A stretch of DNA of 64,000 nt from CAG-791 sp963593905. Its GTDB lineage: Bacteria > Bacillota > Clostridia > Lachnospirales > Lachnospiraceae. The position numbers and the translations under genes are program-made. The stretch covers positions 1 through 64,000 of the forward strand of contig CAVBBL010000006.1 in the NCBI GenBank assembly GCA_963593905.1. Reading direction: 5' to 3'. Each line of letters starts with the position of its first letter. Position 1 is the first letter of the stretch. Below are positions 26,101 through 33,534 of this stretch, piece by piece. The notes under the pieces were generated by a model. That model searched no databases and had not been told where the DNA came from. It saw nothing but the letters and a program-made list of their open reading frames with translations.

Positions 26101-27435
26101 TTAGACGATGCCCTGTGCTTCCATTGCATCTGCCACCTTCAGGAAGCCTGCAATATTGGCACCTGCCACGTAATTGCCTTCCAGGCCGTACTTCTTGGAT
26201 GCATCGTCGATATTGTGGAAGATATTGACCATGATGCTCTTCAGCTTCTGATCTACTTCCTCGAAAGTCCAGCTCAGACGCTCGGAGTTCTGGCTCATCT
26301 CCAGCGCGGAGGTTGCTACGCCGCCGGCATTGCTTGCCTTGCCGGGAGCAAAGAATACCTTGTTAGCCTGCAGGTACTCGGTTGCCTCCAGTGTGGTGGG
26401 CATGTTAGCACCTTCGCAAACAGCGATGCAGCCGTTTGCTACCAATGTCTTAGCATCCTCCAGTGTCAGCTCGTTCTGGGTAGCGCAGGGAAGAGCCACA
26501 TCGCACTTGATGGACCAAACGCCTCTGCCCTCGTGGTACTCTGCGCTGGGACGCTGTGCAGCATACTCGGTCAGACGAGCTCTCTTTACTTCCTTGATCT
26601 CCTTAAGGAGCGCCACATCAATTCCTTCCGGATCATAGATCCAACCGGTGGAATCAGAGCAGGTAACAGGCTTAGCACCCAACTGCTGTGCCTTTTCAAT
26701 CGCATAGATTGCTACGTTGCCGGCGCCGGATACAGCACAAACCTTGCCCTTGATATCCTGGCCATTGCACTTAAGAAGCTCTTCTGTCAGATACAGAAGA
26801 CCATAACCAGTAGCTTCTGTTCTTGCTAAAGATCCGCCGTAGGACAGACCCTTACCTGTCAGAACGCCTTCATACTGATTGCGCAGTCTCTTGTACTGGC
26901 CAAACAGGAAGCCGATCTCACGGGCACCGGTTCCGATATCACCGGCCGGAACATCTGTGTCAGCACCGATGTGACGATACAGCTCAGACATAAAGCTCTG
27001 GCAGAATGCCATGATTTCTCTGTCGGACTTGCCCTTGGGATCAAAATCAGAACCACCCTTGCCGCCGCCGATGGGAAGGCCTGTCAGGGAATTCTTGAAT
27101 ACCTGCTCAAAACCAAGGAACTTAATAATGCCTAAATTTACAGAAGGATGTAAACGAAGTCCTCCCTTGTAGGGGCCAATGGCACTGTTAAACTGTACAC
27201 GGAAGCCATTATTCACCTGTACCTGACCATTGTCATCTACCCACGGTACACGGAAGAGGATCTGACGCTCAGGGGTGGTCAGTCTCTCAAGCAGAGCTTC
27301 TTTGCGATACTTCTCCTCATCGGCCTCAATCACCACACGAAGAGACTCCAGGACCTCTTTCACTGCCTGATGAAACTCGGGCTGTGCCGGATTCTGCGCG
27401 ATTACGCGCTCTAAGACTTCATCTACATAAGACAT
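26101..27435 (-). CDS. gdhA: NADP-specific glutamate dehydrogenase
   Basis: 444 residues, the usual length of hexameric bacterial GdhA (E. coli 447). It makes glutamate from 2-oxoglutarate and ammonia with NADPH. Conserved stretches are GPYKGGLRLHPSVN (substrate lysine), PIGGGKGGSDFDPKGKSD (catalytic lysine region), DVPAGDIGTGAREIG, and the Rossmann motif SGAGNVAIYA. ATG at 27,435 is directly preceded by AAGGAGGAAGTTGC; earlier in-frame codons lack this. A hairpin with U-run about 100 nt upstream may be a leader attenuator or may end a separate transcript. Confidence 0.96.
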   Translation of the reverse strand: MSYVDEVLERVIAQNPAQPEFHQAVKEVLESLRVVIEADEEKYRKEALLERLTTPERQILFRVPWVDDNGQVQVNNGFRVQFNSAIGPYKGGLRLHPSVNLGIIKFLGFEQVFKNSLTGLPIGGGKGGSDFDPKGKSDREIMAFCQSFMSELYRHIGADTDVPAGDIGTGAREIGFLFGQYKRLRNQYEGVLTGKGLSYGGSLARTEATGYGLLYLTEELLKCNGQDIKGKVCAVSGAGNVAIYAIEKAQQLGAKPVTCSDSTGWIYDPEGIDVALLKEIKEVKRARLTEYAAQRPSAEYHEGRGVWSIKCDVALPCATQNELTLEDAKTLVANGCIAVCEGANMPTTLEATEYLQANKVFFAPGKASNAGGVATSALEMSQNSERLSWTFEEVDQKLKSIMVNIFHNIDDASKKYGLEGNYVAGANIAGFLKVADAMEAQGIV

Positions 27436-27532
27436 TGCAACTTCCTCCTTCATCCTAATCCCTGAATACTTTATAATTGTATACAGGTATGTAATTACAG
27501 GCATCTAAAGACTCTATTTCCACTTTTAAGTC

Positions 27533-27558
27533 AAAAAAAGAGCAGACAACGTCTGCTC
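27533..27558 (-). terminator. Terminator-like hairpin in the gdhA upstream region
   Basis: GAGCAGAC/GTCTGCTC with a 3-nt loop and a run of seven U on the minus strand, located 98 nt before the gdhA start. It would stop any transcript entering from upstream, or act as an attenuator for gdhA. Confidence 0.65.
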
Positions 27559-27582
27559 CTTTCGACGCCTTTGTCTCCGTTA

Positions 27583-27771
27583 TTATAATCCCTGATTATA
27601 GGATACACAAGGCATTTCACGCATTTTTAACACGGATATTTGTAGGAAATTGTGCATATTTTTTGTATAATTTGTACAAAGATACCTGTATACAAGAATA
27701 CATGCAAGACATAAAATCAAAGCAAATACCACTTCCAGTGCATAAGGGTTACCACCCGTTTTTTTCGACAT
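27583..27771 (-). CDS. Possible small membrane protein
   Basis: 62-codon open frame: MSKKTGGNPY, then a hydrophobic stretch (LEVVFALILCLACILVY), then a polar tail. It ends 25 nt before a terminator on the same strand, which is the main support. The ribosome binding site is weak and I recognise no family, so it may be chance. Confidence 0.25.
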   Translation of the reverse strand: MSKKTGGNPYALEVVFALILCLACILVYRYLCTNYTKNMHNFLQISVLKMREMPCVSYNQGL

Positions 27772-27800
27772 ACGCATTTCTTTATAATCTTCACGTTTTT

Positions 27801-27920
27801 ATGAAATGTTTTATGAAATGTTTTATGAAATATTTTGTGAAATGTTTTATGAAATGTTTTATGAAATGTTTTGTGTAATGTTTTATGTAATGTTTTATGT
27901 AATGTTTTATGTAATGTTTT
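27801..27920. repeat. 12-nt tandem repeat
   Basis: Ten units of ATGAAATGTTTT, with GTGAAATG, ATGAAATA and ATGTAATG variants. The 12-nt period keeps frame on both strands, giving repeated MKCF or FHKT peptides, but no gene signals support coding. Confidence 0.85.
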
Positions 27921-28025
27921 ATGTAGTACGCTACCAATATCAAAAGAGTTTTTGAAACTAACACTGACTGATACTTCCATGTAAGCTACCATGCAGCAAA
28001 TCAATTAGCGGCCTTCAAAGCGTAA

Positions 28026-28270
28026 TGCACCGGGGTGCGGCAGAATGACTCGCATCCTTTGCACTGCGCGCCAGTTTTGCATGGTTTGCATCGCAGCCGG
28101 AGGATGGTATCGGGCACGCTTTCAGAGCGTGCTCGATAGGCCCGCCTGTCTGAGCATCCCCGCATCAGGCGGGGATGCGAGTTAAGGGCCGGCCATCCGC
28201 AGGCAAGAGGCAAACCATAGCAAAACGGTGCAAAGTGCATGGTGCGAGACATCTGCCGCACCCCGGTGCA
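28026..28270 (+). repeat. 245-bp palindromic element, copy 1
   Basis: Begins and ends with the same inverted ends, TGCACCGGGGTGCGGCAGA and its complement, so it folds into one long hairpin with side stems: GCACGCT/AGCGTGC, and CCCCGC/GCGGGG. A second copy, about 90 percent alike and in opposite orientation, lies at 42,525-42,770. Several paired positions differ on both sides, keeping pairing. No gene is inside. Confidence 0.85.
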
Positions 28271-28288
28271 TGAACGGGCGACACCAAT

Positions 28289-28358
28289 CATGCAGCACTA
28301 ATCATGCAGCACTAACCATGCAGCACTAACCAAGCAGCACTAACCAAGCGGCACTTTC
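28289..28358. repeat. 14-nt tandem repeat beside the 245-bp element
   Basis: Five units of CATGCAGCACTAAC with minor changes (CAAGCAGCACTAAC, CAAGCGGCACTTTC). Confidence 0.8.
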
Positions 28359-28447
28359 ACAGTATTTTCGCAATTTCTTATTTTCAAAGAAGGTAACATG
28401 GCATAAAATAGGATTATACATGTCTATTCGCACAGATCGGAGTCCCC

Positions 28448-29683
28448 ATGCGTCAATATGAATTAATTGCCCCCTGCCATTTCGGCATGGAAAGTGTTGT
28501 CAAAAATGAAATCTATGAACTCGGTTATGATATTTCCGAGGTGACGGACGGCCGTGTTACCTTTATCGGCGATGCAGATGCCATAGCCAGGGCCAATATC
28601 TGCCTGCGCAGCGCAGAACGCATACTCTTAAAGGTAGGAAGTTTTCACGCAGAGACTTATGAAGAGCTTTTTCAGGGCACCAAAGCCCTTGACTGGGATG
28701 CGTTTCTTCCCAGAGAAGCCCGCTTCTGGGTGACCAAGGCGGCCAGCGTGCGAAGTAAGCTTTTTTCCCCATCAGACATTCAGTCCGTCATGAAACGAGC
28801 TATGGTGGAGAAGATGAAGCTGCGCTACCGTATTGACCATTTTCCGGAGACCGGTGCTTCCTATCCGGTTCGTGTCTTCCTATTAAAAGATGAAGTGACA
28901 GCGGCAATCGACACCACCGGCGAATCCCTGCATAAACGCGGCTACCGCAAGTATGCTGTCAAGGCACCTATCGCTGAGAATCTGGCTGCCGGTCTTCTCA
29001 TGCTCACTCCCTGGAAACCGGACCGCATTCTGGTAGATCCCTTCTGCGGCAGCGGCACATTTCCCATAGAGGCTGCCCTGCTGGCCGCTAATATCCCCCC
29101 GGGACTATATCGCCATTTTACCGCAGAGGAGTGGACGAATCTTATCCCCTCTTCTGTTTGGAAGGATGTGCGGGAAGAAATGGCAGAGTACATTGATCTT
29201 TCCGTGGAGACAGATATTCAGGGCTACGATATTGATCCGGAGGCCATCGCCGCTGCCAGGGAAAATGCCAAGCTAGCCGGCGTACAAAAGCTCATCCACT
29301 TCCAGGTTCGCCCTGTGGAGGCGCTCTCTCACCCCAAGAAATACGGATTCCTGATCACCAATCCCCCTTATGGTGAGAGGCTTCACGGTTTTACCCCCGG
29401 CAGCAATGCTCCCCGCAGCATCGCCGCCTCCAAGCTTGAGGTAACTGCCGCCCCCACTCCCGCTGATGAAGCGGCCATGGCAGAGATTGCCGCACTGTAC
29501 CGCACCCTAGGCGATCGTTATCGTGCCCTTGGCACCTGGTCCATGTACATGATCACCTCTTATGATGACTGTGAACGGGAACTTGCTCTTAAATCTGCCA
29601 AGAAGCGTAAGATTTACAACGGCATGCTCAAGACTTGGTTTTATCAGTTCCCCGGTCCAAAGCCGGTGAGGCGAAACCAATAG
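28448..29683 (+). CDS. THUMP-domain class I SAM-dependent RNA methyltransferase
   Basis: 411-residue RlmL/YpsC-type enzyme expected to methylate guanine N2 in 23S rRNA. N-terminal ferredoxin-like and THUMP domains (about 1-160) are followed by a Rossmann methyltransferase: ILVDPFCGSGTFPIEAAL (SAM site, about 195-212), DIDPEAI, and the catalytic NPPYGERL (about 290-297). ATG at 28,448 begins a typical YELIAPCHFGMESVVKNEI opening. Only 28 nt separate it from rdgB, so methyltransferase, rdgB and yfcE are probably one operon. The exact rRNA target is not readable. Confidence 0.9.
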   Translation: MRQYELIAPCHFGMESVVKNEIYELGYDISEVTDGRVTFIGDADAIARANICLRSAERILLKVGSFHAETYEELFQGTKALDWDAFLPREARFWVTKAASVRSKLFSPSDIQSVMKRAMVEKMKLRYRIDHFPETGASYPVRVFLLKDEVTAAIDTTGESLHKRGYRKYAVKAPIAENLAAGLLMLTPWKPDRILVDPFCGSGTFPIEAALLAANIPPGLYRHFTAEEWTNLIPSSVWKDVREEMAEYIDLSVETDIQGYDIDPEAIAAARENAKLAGVQKLIHFQVRPVEALSHPKKYGFLITNPPYGERLHGFTPGSNAPRSIAASKLEVTAAPTPADEAAMAEIAALYRTLGDRYRALGTWSMYMITSYDDCERELALKSAKKRKIYNGMLKTWFYQFPGPKPVRRNQ

Positions 29684-29711
29684 AAAAATAAATTTTTACG
29701 GAGGATGGATT

Positions 29712-30464
29712 TTGCGTTTACAGATTATTTTTGCAACGGGCAATCAGGATAAAGTCAGAGAGATTCGGGAGATCATGAATGATCCCCAGCTGCGTATTGC
29801 CTCCTTAAAGGATGCCGGTCTGGTCAGTGATCCCGTGGAAGACGGCTGGACCTTTGAGGCCAATGCCATCATCAAAGCCAAGGCTGTGGCGAACCTGCTG
29901 CGGATGCACGGCTCTGCTTCCTGGGCAAGAGAGCGTCAGGAAATCATGGAACAAAAAGAGCTCCTCACCCCGGCACAGCTGCAAGAGAAGCTGGATGCTA
30001 CAGAGATTCCTCTTCTTCCCCTTCCGGATGGGGATCCCCAAATTCCTCTCGTCGTCATGGCAGAGGATTCCGGTCTGGTCATTGATGCCTTAAACGGCGA
30101 ACCGGGAATTCAGACAGCTCGGTATCTGGGACATGACACCTCTCATGAAGAGAAAATGAAACACATTCTGATGCGCATGGAGGGAGTGCCGGAGGAAAAA
30201 CGCACTGCCAGATTCGTGGCAGCTATGGCAGCCTGTCTGCCAAACGGTGCCTCCTTTACCGTCCGCGGGGAGGTGGAGGGACACATTGCTCATGAGATCT
30301 GCGGTCAGGGCGGTTTTGGTTATGATCCCATCTTCTACCTTCCGGAACTCGGCAAGACCACTGCCGAACTGACAGAGGATGAGAAAAACCAAATCAGTCA
30401 CCGGGGACGTGCCTGCCGATTGATGCTGCAGAAGTTAGAAGAGATCTATGGCCAAAATGCCTGA
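29712..30464 (+). CDS. rdgB: Non-canonical purine NTP pyrophosphatase (RdgB/HAM1)
   Basis: 250-residue nucleotide-pool cleaner that hydrolyses dITP, XTP and ITP to the monophosphates. Family motifs: FATGNQDKVREI, AEDSGLVIDALNGEPGI, GGFGYDPIFYLPE, and SHRGRA near the end. Start is TTG at 29,712 with GGAGGATGG upstream. Compared with the usual ~200 residues there is an extra stretch of about 50 residues (about 57-107, rich in Glu, Gln and Pro) between the N-terminal motif and DSGL. The stop codon TGA lies in the loop of a hairpin belonging to the mosaic repeat. Confidence 0.93.
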   Translation: MRLQIIFATGNQDKVREIREIMNDPQLRIASLKDAGLVSDPVEDGWTFEANAIIKAKAVANLLRMHGSASWARERQEIMEQKELLTPAQLQEKLDATEIPLLPLPDGDPQIPLVVMAEDSGLVIDALNGEPGIQTARYLGHDTSHEEKMKHILMRMEGVPEEKRTARFVAAMAACLPNGASFTVRGEVEGHIAHEICGQGGFGYDPIFYLPELGKTTAELTEDEKNQISHRGRACRLMLQKLEEIYGQNA

Positions 30465-30523
30465 TGGCATTTTCAGTCATTCCAAGGATACCTTCGGTAT
30501 TCTTTATCATCGCAGAGGTAAGT
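30454..30523 (+). repeat. Mosaic hairpin element, partial copy at the rdgB-yfcE junction
   Basis: Module A (AAAATGCC-TGAT-GGCATTTT, 30,454-30,473) supplies the rdgB stop in its loop. Module B (AAGGATACCTTCGGTATTCTT) follows, then AGAGGTAAGT and the yfcE start. It is the same element seen in the opposite orientation at 37.7, 39.2 and 47.3 kb. Confidence 0.7.
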
Positions 30524-31018
30524 ATGAAGAAAATACTGATTATCAGTGATACGCACAGACGGGATGATGTCATTCCCACCGTCATGCGGCAGGTCGGCCA
30601 CGTGGACATGATGATCCACGCCGGGGATGCTGAGGGAAGTGAGGAAGTCTATCACCGCATTATGTGCGCAGAAAACGGAGATTTTCATTATGTGGCGGGC
30701 AATAACGACTTCTTTACCAGAGCCCCGCAGGAGGATCTGTTTTATATCGGTCCCTACCGCACTTATCTCACCCACGGTCATCAGTTCCGCGTGTCCATGG
30801 GGGATAAATATCTCCGGGATGAAGCATGGCAGAATAATGTCAATATCCTGATTTACGGACATACTCACCGGCCTGTCGCGGAATACGAAGGTCCGATGCT
30901 GGTGCTCAACCCCGGCAGCCTGACCTATCCCCGCCAGGCCAATCAGCTTCCTTCCTATATACTGCTGACACTGGATGAGAATGACCGCCTGCAATATGAG
31001 ATTCATTATCTGGACTGA
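30524..31018 (+). CDS. yfcE: YfcE/MJ0936-type metallophosphoesterase
   Basis: 164-residue calcineurin-like phosphodiesterase with two metal ions. Motifs in order: ISDTHRR, HAGDAEG, AGNNDF, LTHGHQF, YGHTHRP, and NPGSLTYPR. ATG at 30,524 is preceded by AGAGG; the in-frame region before it is repeat sequence, not protein. It follows rdgB, a frequent pairing in clostridia. Natural substrate unknown; relatives hydrolyse artificial phosphodiesters. Confidence 0.9.
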   Translation: MKKILIISDTHRRDDVIPTVMRQVGHVDMMIHAGDAEGSEEVYHRIMCAENGDFHYVAGNNDFFTRAPQEDLFYIGPYRTYLTHGHQFRVSMGDKYLRDEAWQNNVNILIYGHTHRPVAEYEGPMLVLNPGSLTYPRQANQLPSYILLTLDENDRLQYEIHYLD

Positions 31019-31036
31019 AACAACCTACATAATGAC

Positions 31037-31070
31037 AAAAAGCTCCTGTGCAATCACAGGAGCTTTTTAA
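31037..31070. terminator. Bidirectional terminator after yfcE
   Basis: AAAAAGCTCCTGTG-CAAT-CACAGGAGCTTTTT, a 14-bp stem flanked by A and T runs; ends yfcE on plus and probably tRNA-Leu on minus. Confidence 0.9.
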
Positions 31071-31150
31071 TGCGGATAACAGGACTTGAACCTGCACCCT
31101 GTCGGACCAGAACCTAAATCTGGCGCGTCTGCCAATTCCGCCATATCCGC
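31071..31150 (-). tRNA. tRNA-Leu (anticodon TAG)
   Basis: Acceptor GCGGATA/TATCCGC, anticodon stem CCAGA/TCTGG with loop TTTAGGT, extended variable arm, T-loop TTCAAGT. CCA not encoded. It lies behind a terminator, so it probably has its own promoter. Confidence 0.95.
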
Positions 31151-31201
31151 ATAAATGAGATAAATATCATGATACAATTTTATATAAATTTATATAAAGA
31201 T

Positions 31202-31226
31202 AAAAAATACCACCCATAAGGGTGGT
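31202..31226 (-). terminator. Terminator inside the tRNA array
   Basis: ACCACCC-ATAA-GGGTGGT stem with six U on the minus strand, between tRNA-Lys and tRNA-Leu. It closes the six-gene tRNA transcript. Confidence 0.8.
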
Positions 31227-31235
31227 TGACTTCAG

Positions 31236-31308
31236 TGAGACATGGGGGATTCGAACCCCCGACAACTTGATTAAAAGTCAAGTGCTCTACCGACTGAGCT
31301 AATGTCCC
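31236..31308 (-). tRNA. tRNA-Lys (anticodon TTT)
   Basis: Acceptor GGGACAT/ATGTCTC, anticodon arm CTTGA-CTTTTAA-TCAAG, T-loop TTCGAAT. CCA not encoded. Confidence 0.95.
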
Positions 31309-31313
31309 ATAAG

Positions 31314-31385
31314 CTGGGCTAGTTGGATTCGAACCAACGCGTGCAGCAGTCAAAGTGCTGTGCCTTACCGCTTGGCGATAGCCCA
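31314..31385 (-). tRNA. tRNA-Gln (anticodon TTG)
   Basis: Acceptor TGGGCTA/TAGCCCA, anticodon arm CAGCA-CTTTGAC-TGCTG, discriminator G as usual for tRNA-Gln. Confidence 0.95.
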
Positions 31386-31442
31386 ATGACCTTCCCTAAG
31401 GGGTTGAGCGCTTGGCAAAGGACTCGTCCTTCCAGTGCTTAG

Positions 31443-31517
31443 GGTGGGTAATGGGACTCGAACCCATGCTCTCCAGAACCACAATCTGGCGCGTTAACCA
31501 ACTACGCTATACCCACC
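31443..31517 (-). tRNA. tRNA-His (anticodon GTG)
   Basis: Acceptor with the extra G-1 opposite discriminator C, typical of tRNA-His; anticodon arm CCAGA-TTGTGGT-TCTGG. Confidence 0.95.
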
Positions 31518-31554
31518 ATGTGCTGTTCTACAGCTAGCAGAACTCTCTGCTGAG

Positions 31555-31628
31555 TGTGCCCGTGGGGATTCGAACCCCAGACCCTCGGCTTAGAAGGCCG
31601 ATGCTCTATCCAGCTGAGCTACGGACAC
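31555..31628 (-). tRNA. tRNA-Arg (anticodon TCT)
   Basis: Acceptor GTGTCCG/CGGGCAC, anticodon loop CTTCTAA on stem CGGC/GCCG, T-loop TTCGAAT. Confidence 0.95.
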
Positions 31629-31652
31629 AAAATCATCTGATAAACAGATGAG

Positions 31653-31723
31653 AGCGGGTGATGGGAATCGAACCCACGTATCCAGCTTGGAAGGCTGGTG
31701 TTCTACCATTGAACTACACCCGC
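31653..31723 (-). tRNA. tRNA-Gly (anticodon TCC)
   Basis: Acceptor GCGGGTG/CACCCGC, anticodon arm CCAGC-CTTCCAA-GCTGG, discriminator T. Confidence 0.95.
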
Positions 31724-31746
31724 ATCTGCTAAAAAAAGATGTGAGA

Positions 31747-31821
31747 TCGGGGTGACAGGATTCGAACCTGCGACCTCCTGGTCCCAAACCAGGCGCTCTA
31801 GCCAAACTGAGCCACACCCCG
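31747..31821 (-). tRNA. tRNA-Pro (anticodon TGG)
   Basis: Acceptor CGGGGTG/CACCCCG, anticodon arm CCTGG-TTTGGGA-CCAGG. First gene of the tRNA transcript. Confidence 0.95.
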
Positions 31822-31852
31822 GTATGCGCATCTCTTTCGTGACGCAAGCATT

Positions 31853-31881
31853 ATTATATAGTAACCAATCTGGCCTGTCAA
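31853..31881 (-). promoter_or_regulatory. Consensus promoter of the tRNA operon
   Basis: Minus strand TTGACA (31,876-31,881), 17-nt spacer, TATAAT (31,853-31,858), both boxes perfect; 32 nt before tRNA-Pro. Confidence 0.92.
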
Positions 31882-31943
31882 CAAAAAAATAAAATTTCTC
31901 TGTCAGGTCGCAACACTGTTGTGTAGGTTTTGAGAGCCGTCCC

Positions 31944-32043
31944 GATACAGATGCCGACCACAGAAGAAAATTTCCCGTCGTCATCTGTACTGGAACCTGC
32001 TGAACTGCCGGCATCTGTATCGAGACCTGCCGAACTGCCGCAT
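31944..32043. repeat. Inverted and direct repeats downstream of lacI-type gene
   Basis: GATACAGATGCCG (31,944-31,956) and its exact complement (32,009-32,021), plus two roughly 30-nt direct repeats starting CATCTGTA at 31,982 and 32,012. No gene seen. Confidence 0.6.
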
Positions 32044-32066
32044 TGGCACATTATTTATACTAAGAA

Positions 32067-32084
32067 AACGCTTTTATCAGCGTT
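32067..32084 (-). terminator. Short terminator of the LacI-family gene
   Basis: AACGCT/AGCGTT stem followed by TTTTC on the minus strand, 3 nt past the stop. Confidence 0.5.
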
Positions 32085-32087
32085 CCC

Positions 32088-33110
32088 CTAGGAATCAGCC
32101 TCCATCTTCCCCACAGACTTTCCCTCATAAAGACTGCCGCTGACGATGACCTGCTCCACCAATGTCGTGCGGGGCCGCTCAATCTGATCGATCAGGCGCT
32201 CTGCTGCGATGCGCCCCATCCCTTCCACATCCTGCCGGATGGTCGTAAGCTGCGGTTCGATGTGTCTGGCTATGCGAATCCCGTCATATCCTGCTATGGA
32301 GATATCGCCGGGAATGGAAAGTCCGCGCTCATTGATGGCGTTGACACCTCCAAAGGCGGAAAAATCATCGGGATAAAGAATACAGGTGGGCGGTGTGGCA
32401 AGATCCAGAAGCTCCAGCGTTCTCTGATAAGTCTCCTTGGTATCCCTGTAGGGTGCCTCTCTGATATATTCATCCGGAATAGTCAATCCCAACTCCGACA
32501 TCGTCCTGTAAAAACTGGAGAGCCGTGACTGCGTAACCGCAGAATCCAGGCCGTGAATAAAAGCGATTCGCCGATGCCCGCATTCATAAATGTAGTTCAC
32601 CAGGTCTCTGATACCGCCTACATTATCAGAAAGCACCGTGGTGCGATTATTAAACATGTGATCGACTGTCACCACCGGCATGTCGCTGCGCACCAGCTCT
32701 ATGACCTCCGGATCATAAAAGTCCGTGCAGACAATTGCCACCCCATCAAAACCTCTGTATCTGGCATGCGCTAAATAGGACATACGGTTTCGTCTGGTCT
32801 TACAGGTGTTGATAAAGGTGATATCAAAGCCCTTTTCCTCTGCTGTGCGTTTGAAACTATTCAATATAGCTGCATAGAAGTCATGGGTCAGGCCGCTCTT
32901 CGCCTCATCGGCAAAAAGCACTCCCAGGCTGTAGGTACGGTTTGTCTTTAACGCCTTGGCAGCGGAATTGGGAAAATAGCCCAGTTCCCCGGCCACCCGT
33001 TTGATCCTGTCCTTCGTCTCCTGTCCTATATCATTATGATCATTCAATGCTTTGCTCACTGTAGCCACAGAAACCCCGCATACAGCCGCAATATCCTTCA
33101 GCGATACCAT
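32088..33110 (-). CDS. LacI-family transcriptional regulator
   Basis: 340-residue repressor. N-terminal helix-turn-helix VSLKDIAAVCGVSVATVSKAL with hinge helix SAAKALKTNRT, then a periplasmic-binding-protein-like sensor domain (about 60-330) with ILYPDDFSAFGG and ISIAGYDGIRIA. It diverges from the cellobiose phosphorylase gene. A TTAATCGTTTAC sequence, the LacI-family TAAnCGnTTA palindrome, occurs both in its own promoter region and in front of the phosphorylase, suggesting repression of both and relief by a beta-glucoside. Confidence 0.9.
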   Translation of the reverse strand: MVSLKDIAAVCGVSVATVSKALNDHNDIGQETKDRIKRVAGELGYFPNSAAKALKTNRTYSLGVLFADEAKSGLTHDFYAAILNSFKRTAEEKGFDITFINTCKTRRNRMSYLAHARYRGFDGVAIVCTDFYDPEVIELVRSDMPVVTVDHMFNNRTTVLSDNVGGIRDLVNYIYECGHRRIAFIHGLDSAVTQSRLSSFYRTMSELGLTIPDEYIREAPYRDTKETYQRTLELLDLATPPTCILYPDDFSAFGGVNAINERGLSIPGDISIAGYDGIRIARHIEPQLTTIRQDVEGMGRIAAERLIDQIERPRTTLVEQVIVSGSLYEGKSVGKMEADS

Positions 33111-33208
33111 CTTTCAACCTTCCCTCTATGACGCAGCCCGCTATTTCTTCCGGGCTTTCTTCGCACAGACAATCATCCCCCATTCGTCTGTTGCAGAGTT
33201 TTCCTCTC

Positions 33209-33262
33209 TTAATCGTTTACGTATTCTTAGCATATACCATTTCTGTGCCATTTGCAAGTCAA
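33209..33262 (-). promoter_or_regulatory. lacI-type promoter with operator
   Basis: Minus strand -35 TTGACT (33,257-33,262), 17-nt spacer, -10 TGGTAT (33,234-33,239), followed downstream by operator-like TTAATCGTTTACG on the plus strand (33,209-33,221). Confidence 0.55.
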
Positions 33263-33369
33263 CGTCTTTTTTCCTTGTGCAATTTGCCCATTATTACGAA
33301 AGCTGTTATGTTTTTTCGTGCAAAGCACACAGCCGTATTTTCCCATCTTCCCGGATTTCCAGTTTAATA

Positions 33370-33437
33370 TTGCTTTTTCATATTTTGCATGTATATAATG
33401 AAGATAAGCTCGCAGACTGCGTTACTTAATCGTTTAC
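33370..33437 (+). promoter_or_regulatory. Cellobiose phosphorylase promoter with operator
   Basis: -35 TTGCTT (33,370-33,375), 18-nt spacer, -10 TATAAT (33,394-33,399), and operator-like TTAATCGTTTAC at 33,426-33,437, in the first transcribed bases. Confidence 0.6.
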
Positions 33438-33534
33438 TACAGTCTCGGGTCAATCCTGTGAAAAAGAACAATCGAAAGCACACATCACCAAAACACCAGC
33501 GTAAACATGACATGATGAAAAGAAAGGAAAGCGT

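Noticed and set aside
27663..27878. Plus-strand frame with repeated MKCF peptides
   Set aside because: It is created by the 12-nt tandem repeat, whose length keeps the frame open; no start signals or family resemblance.
28289..28358. CRISPR array
   Set aside because: Units are contiguous 14-mers without spacers, and no cas gene is in the window.
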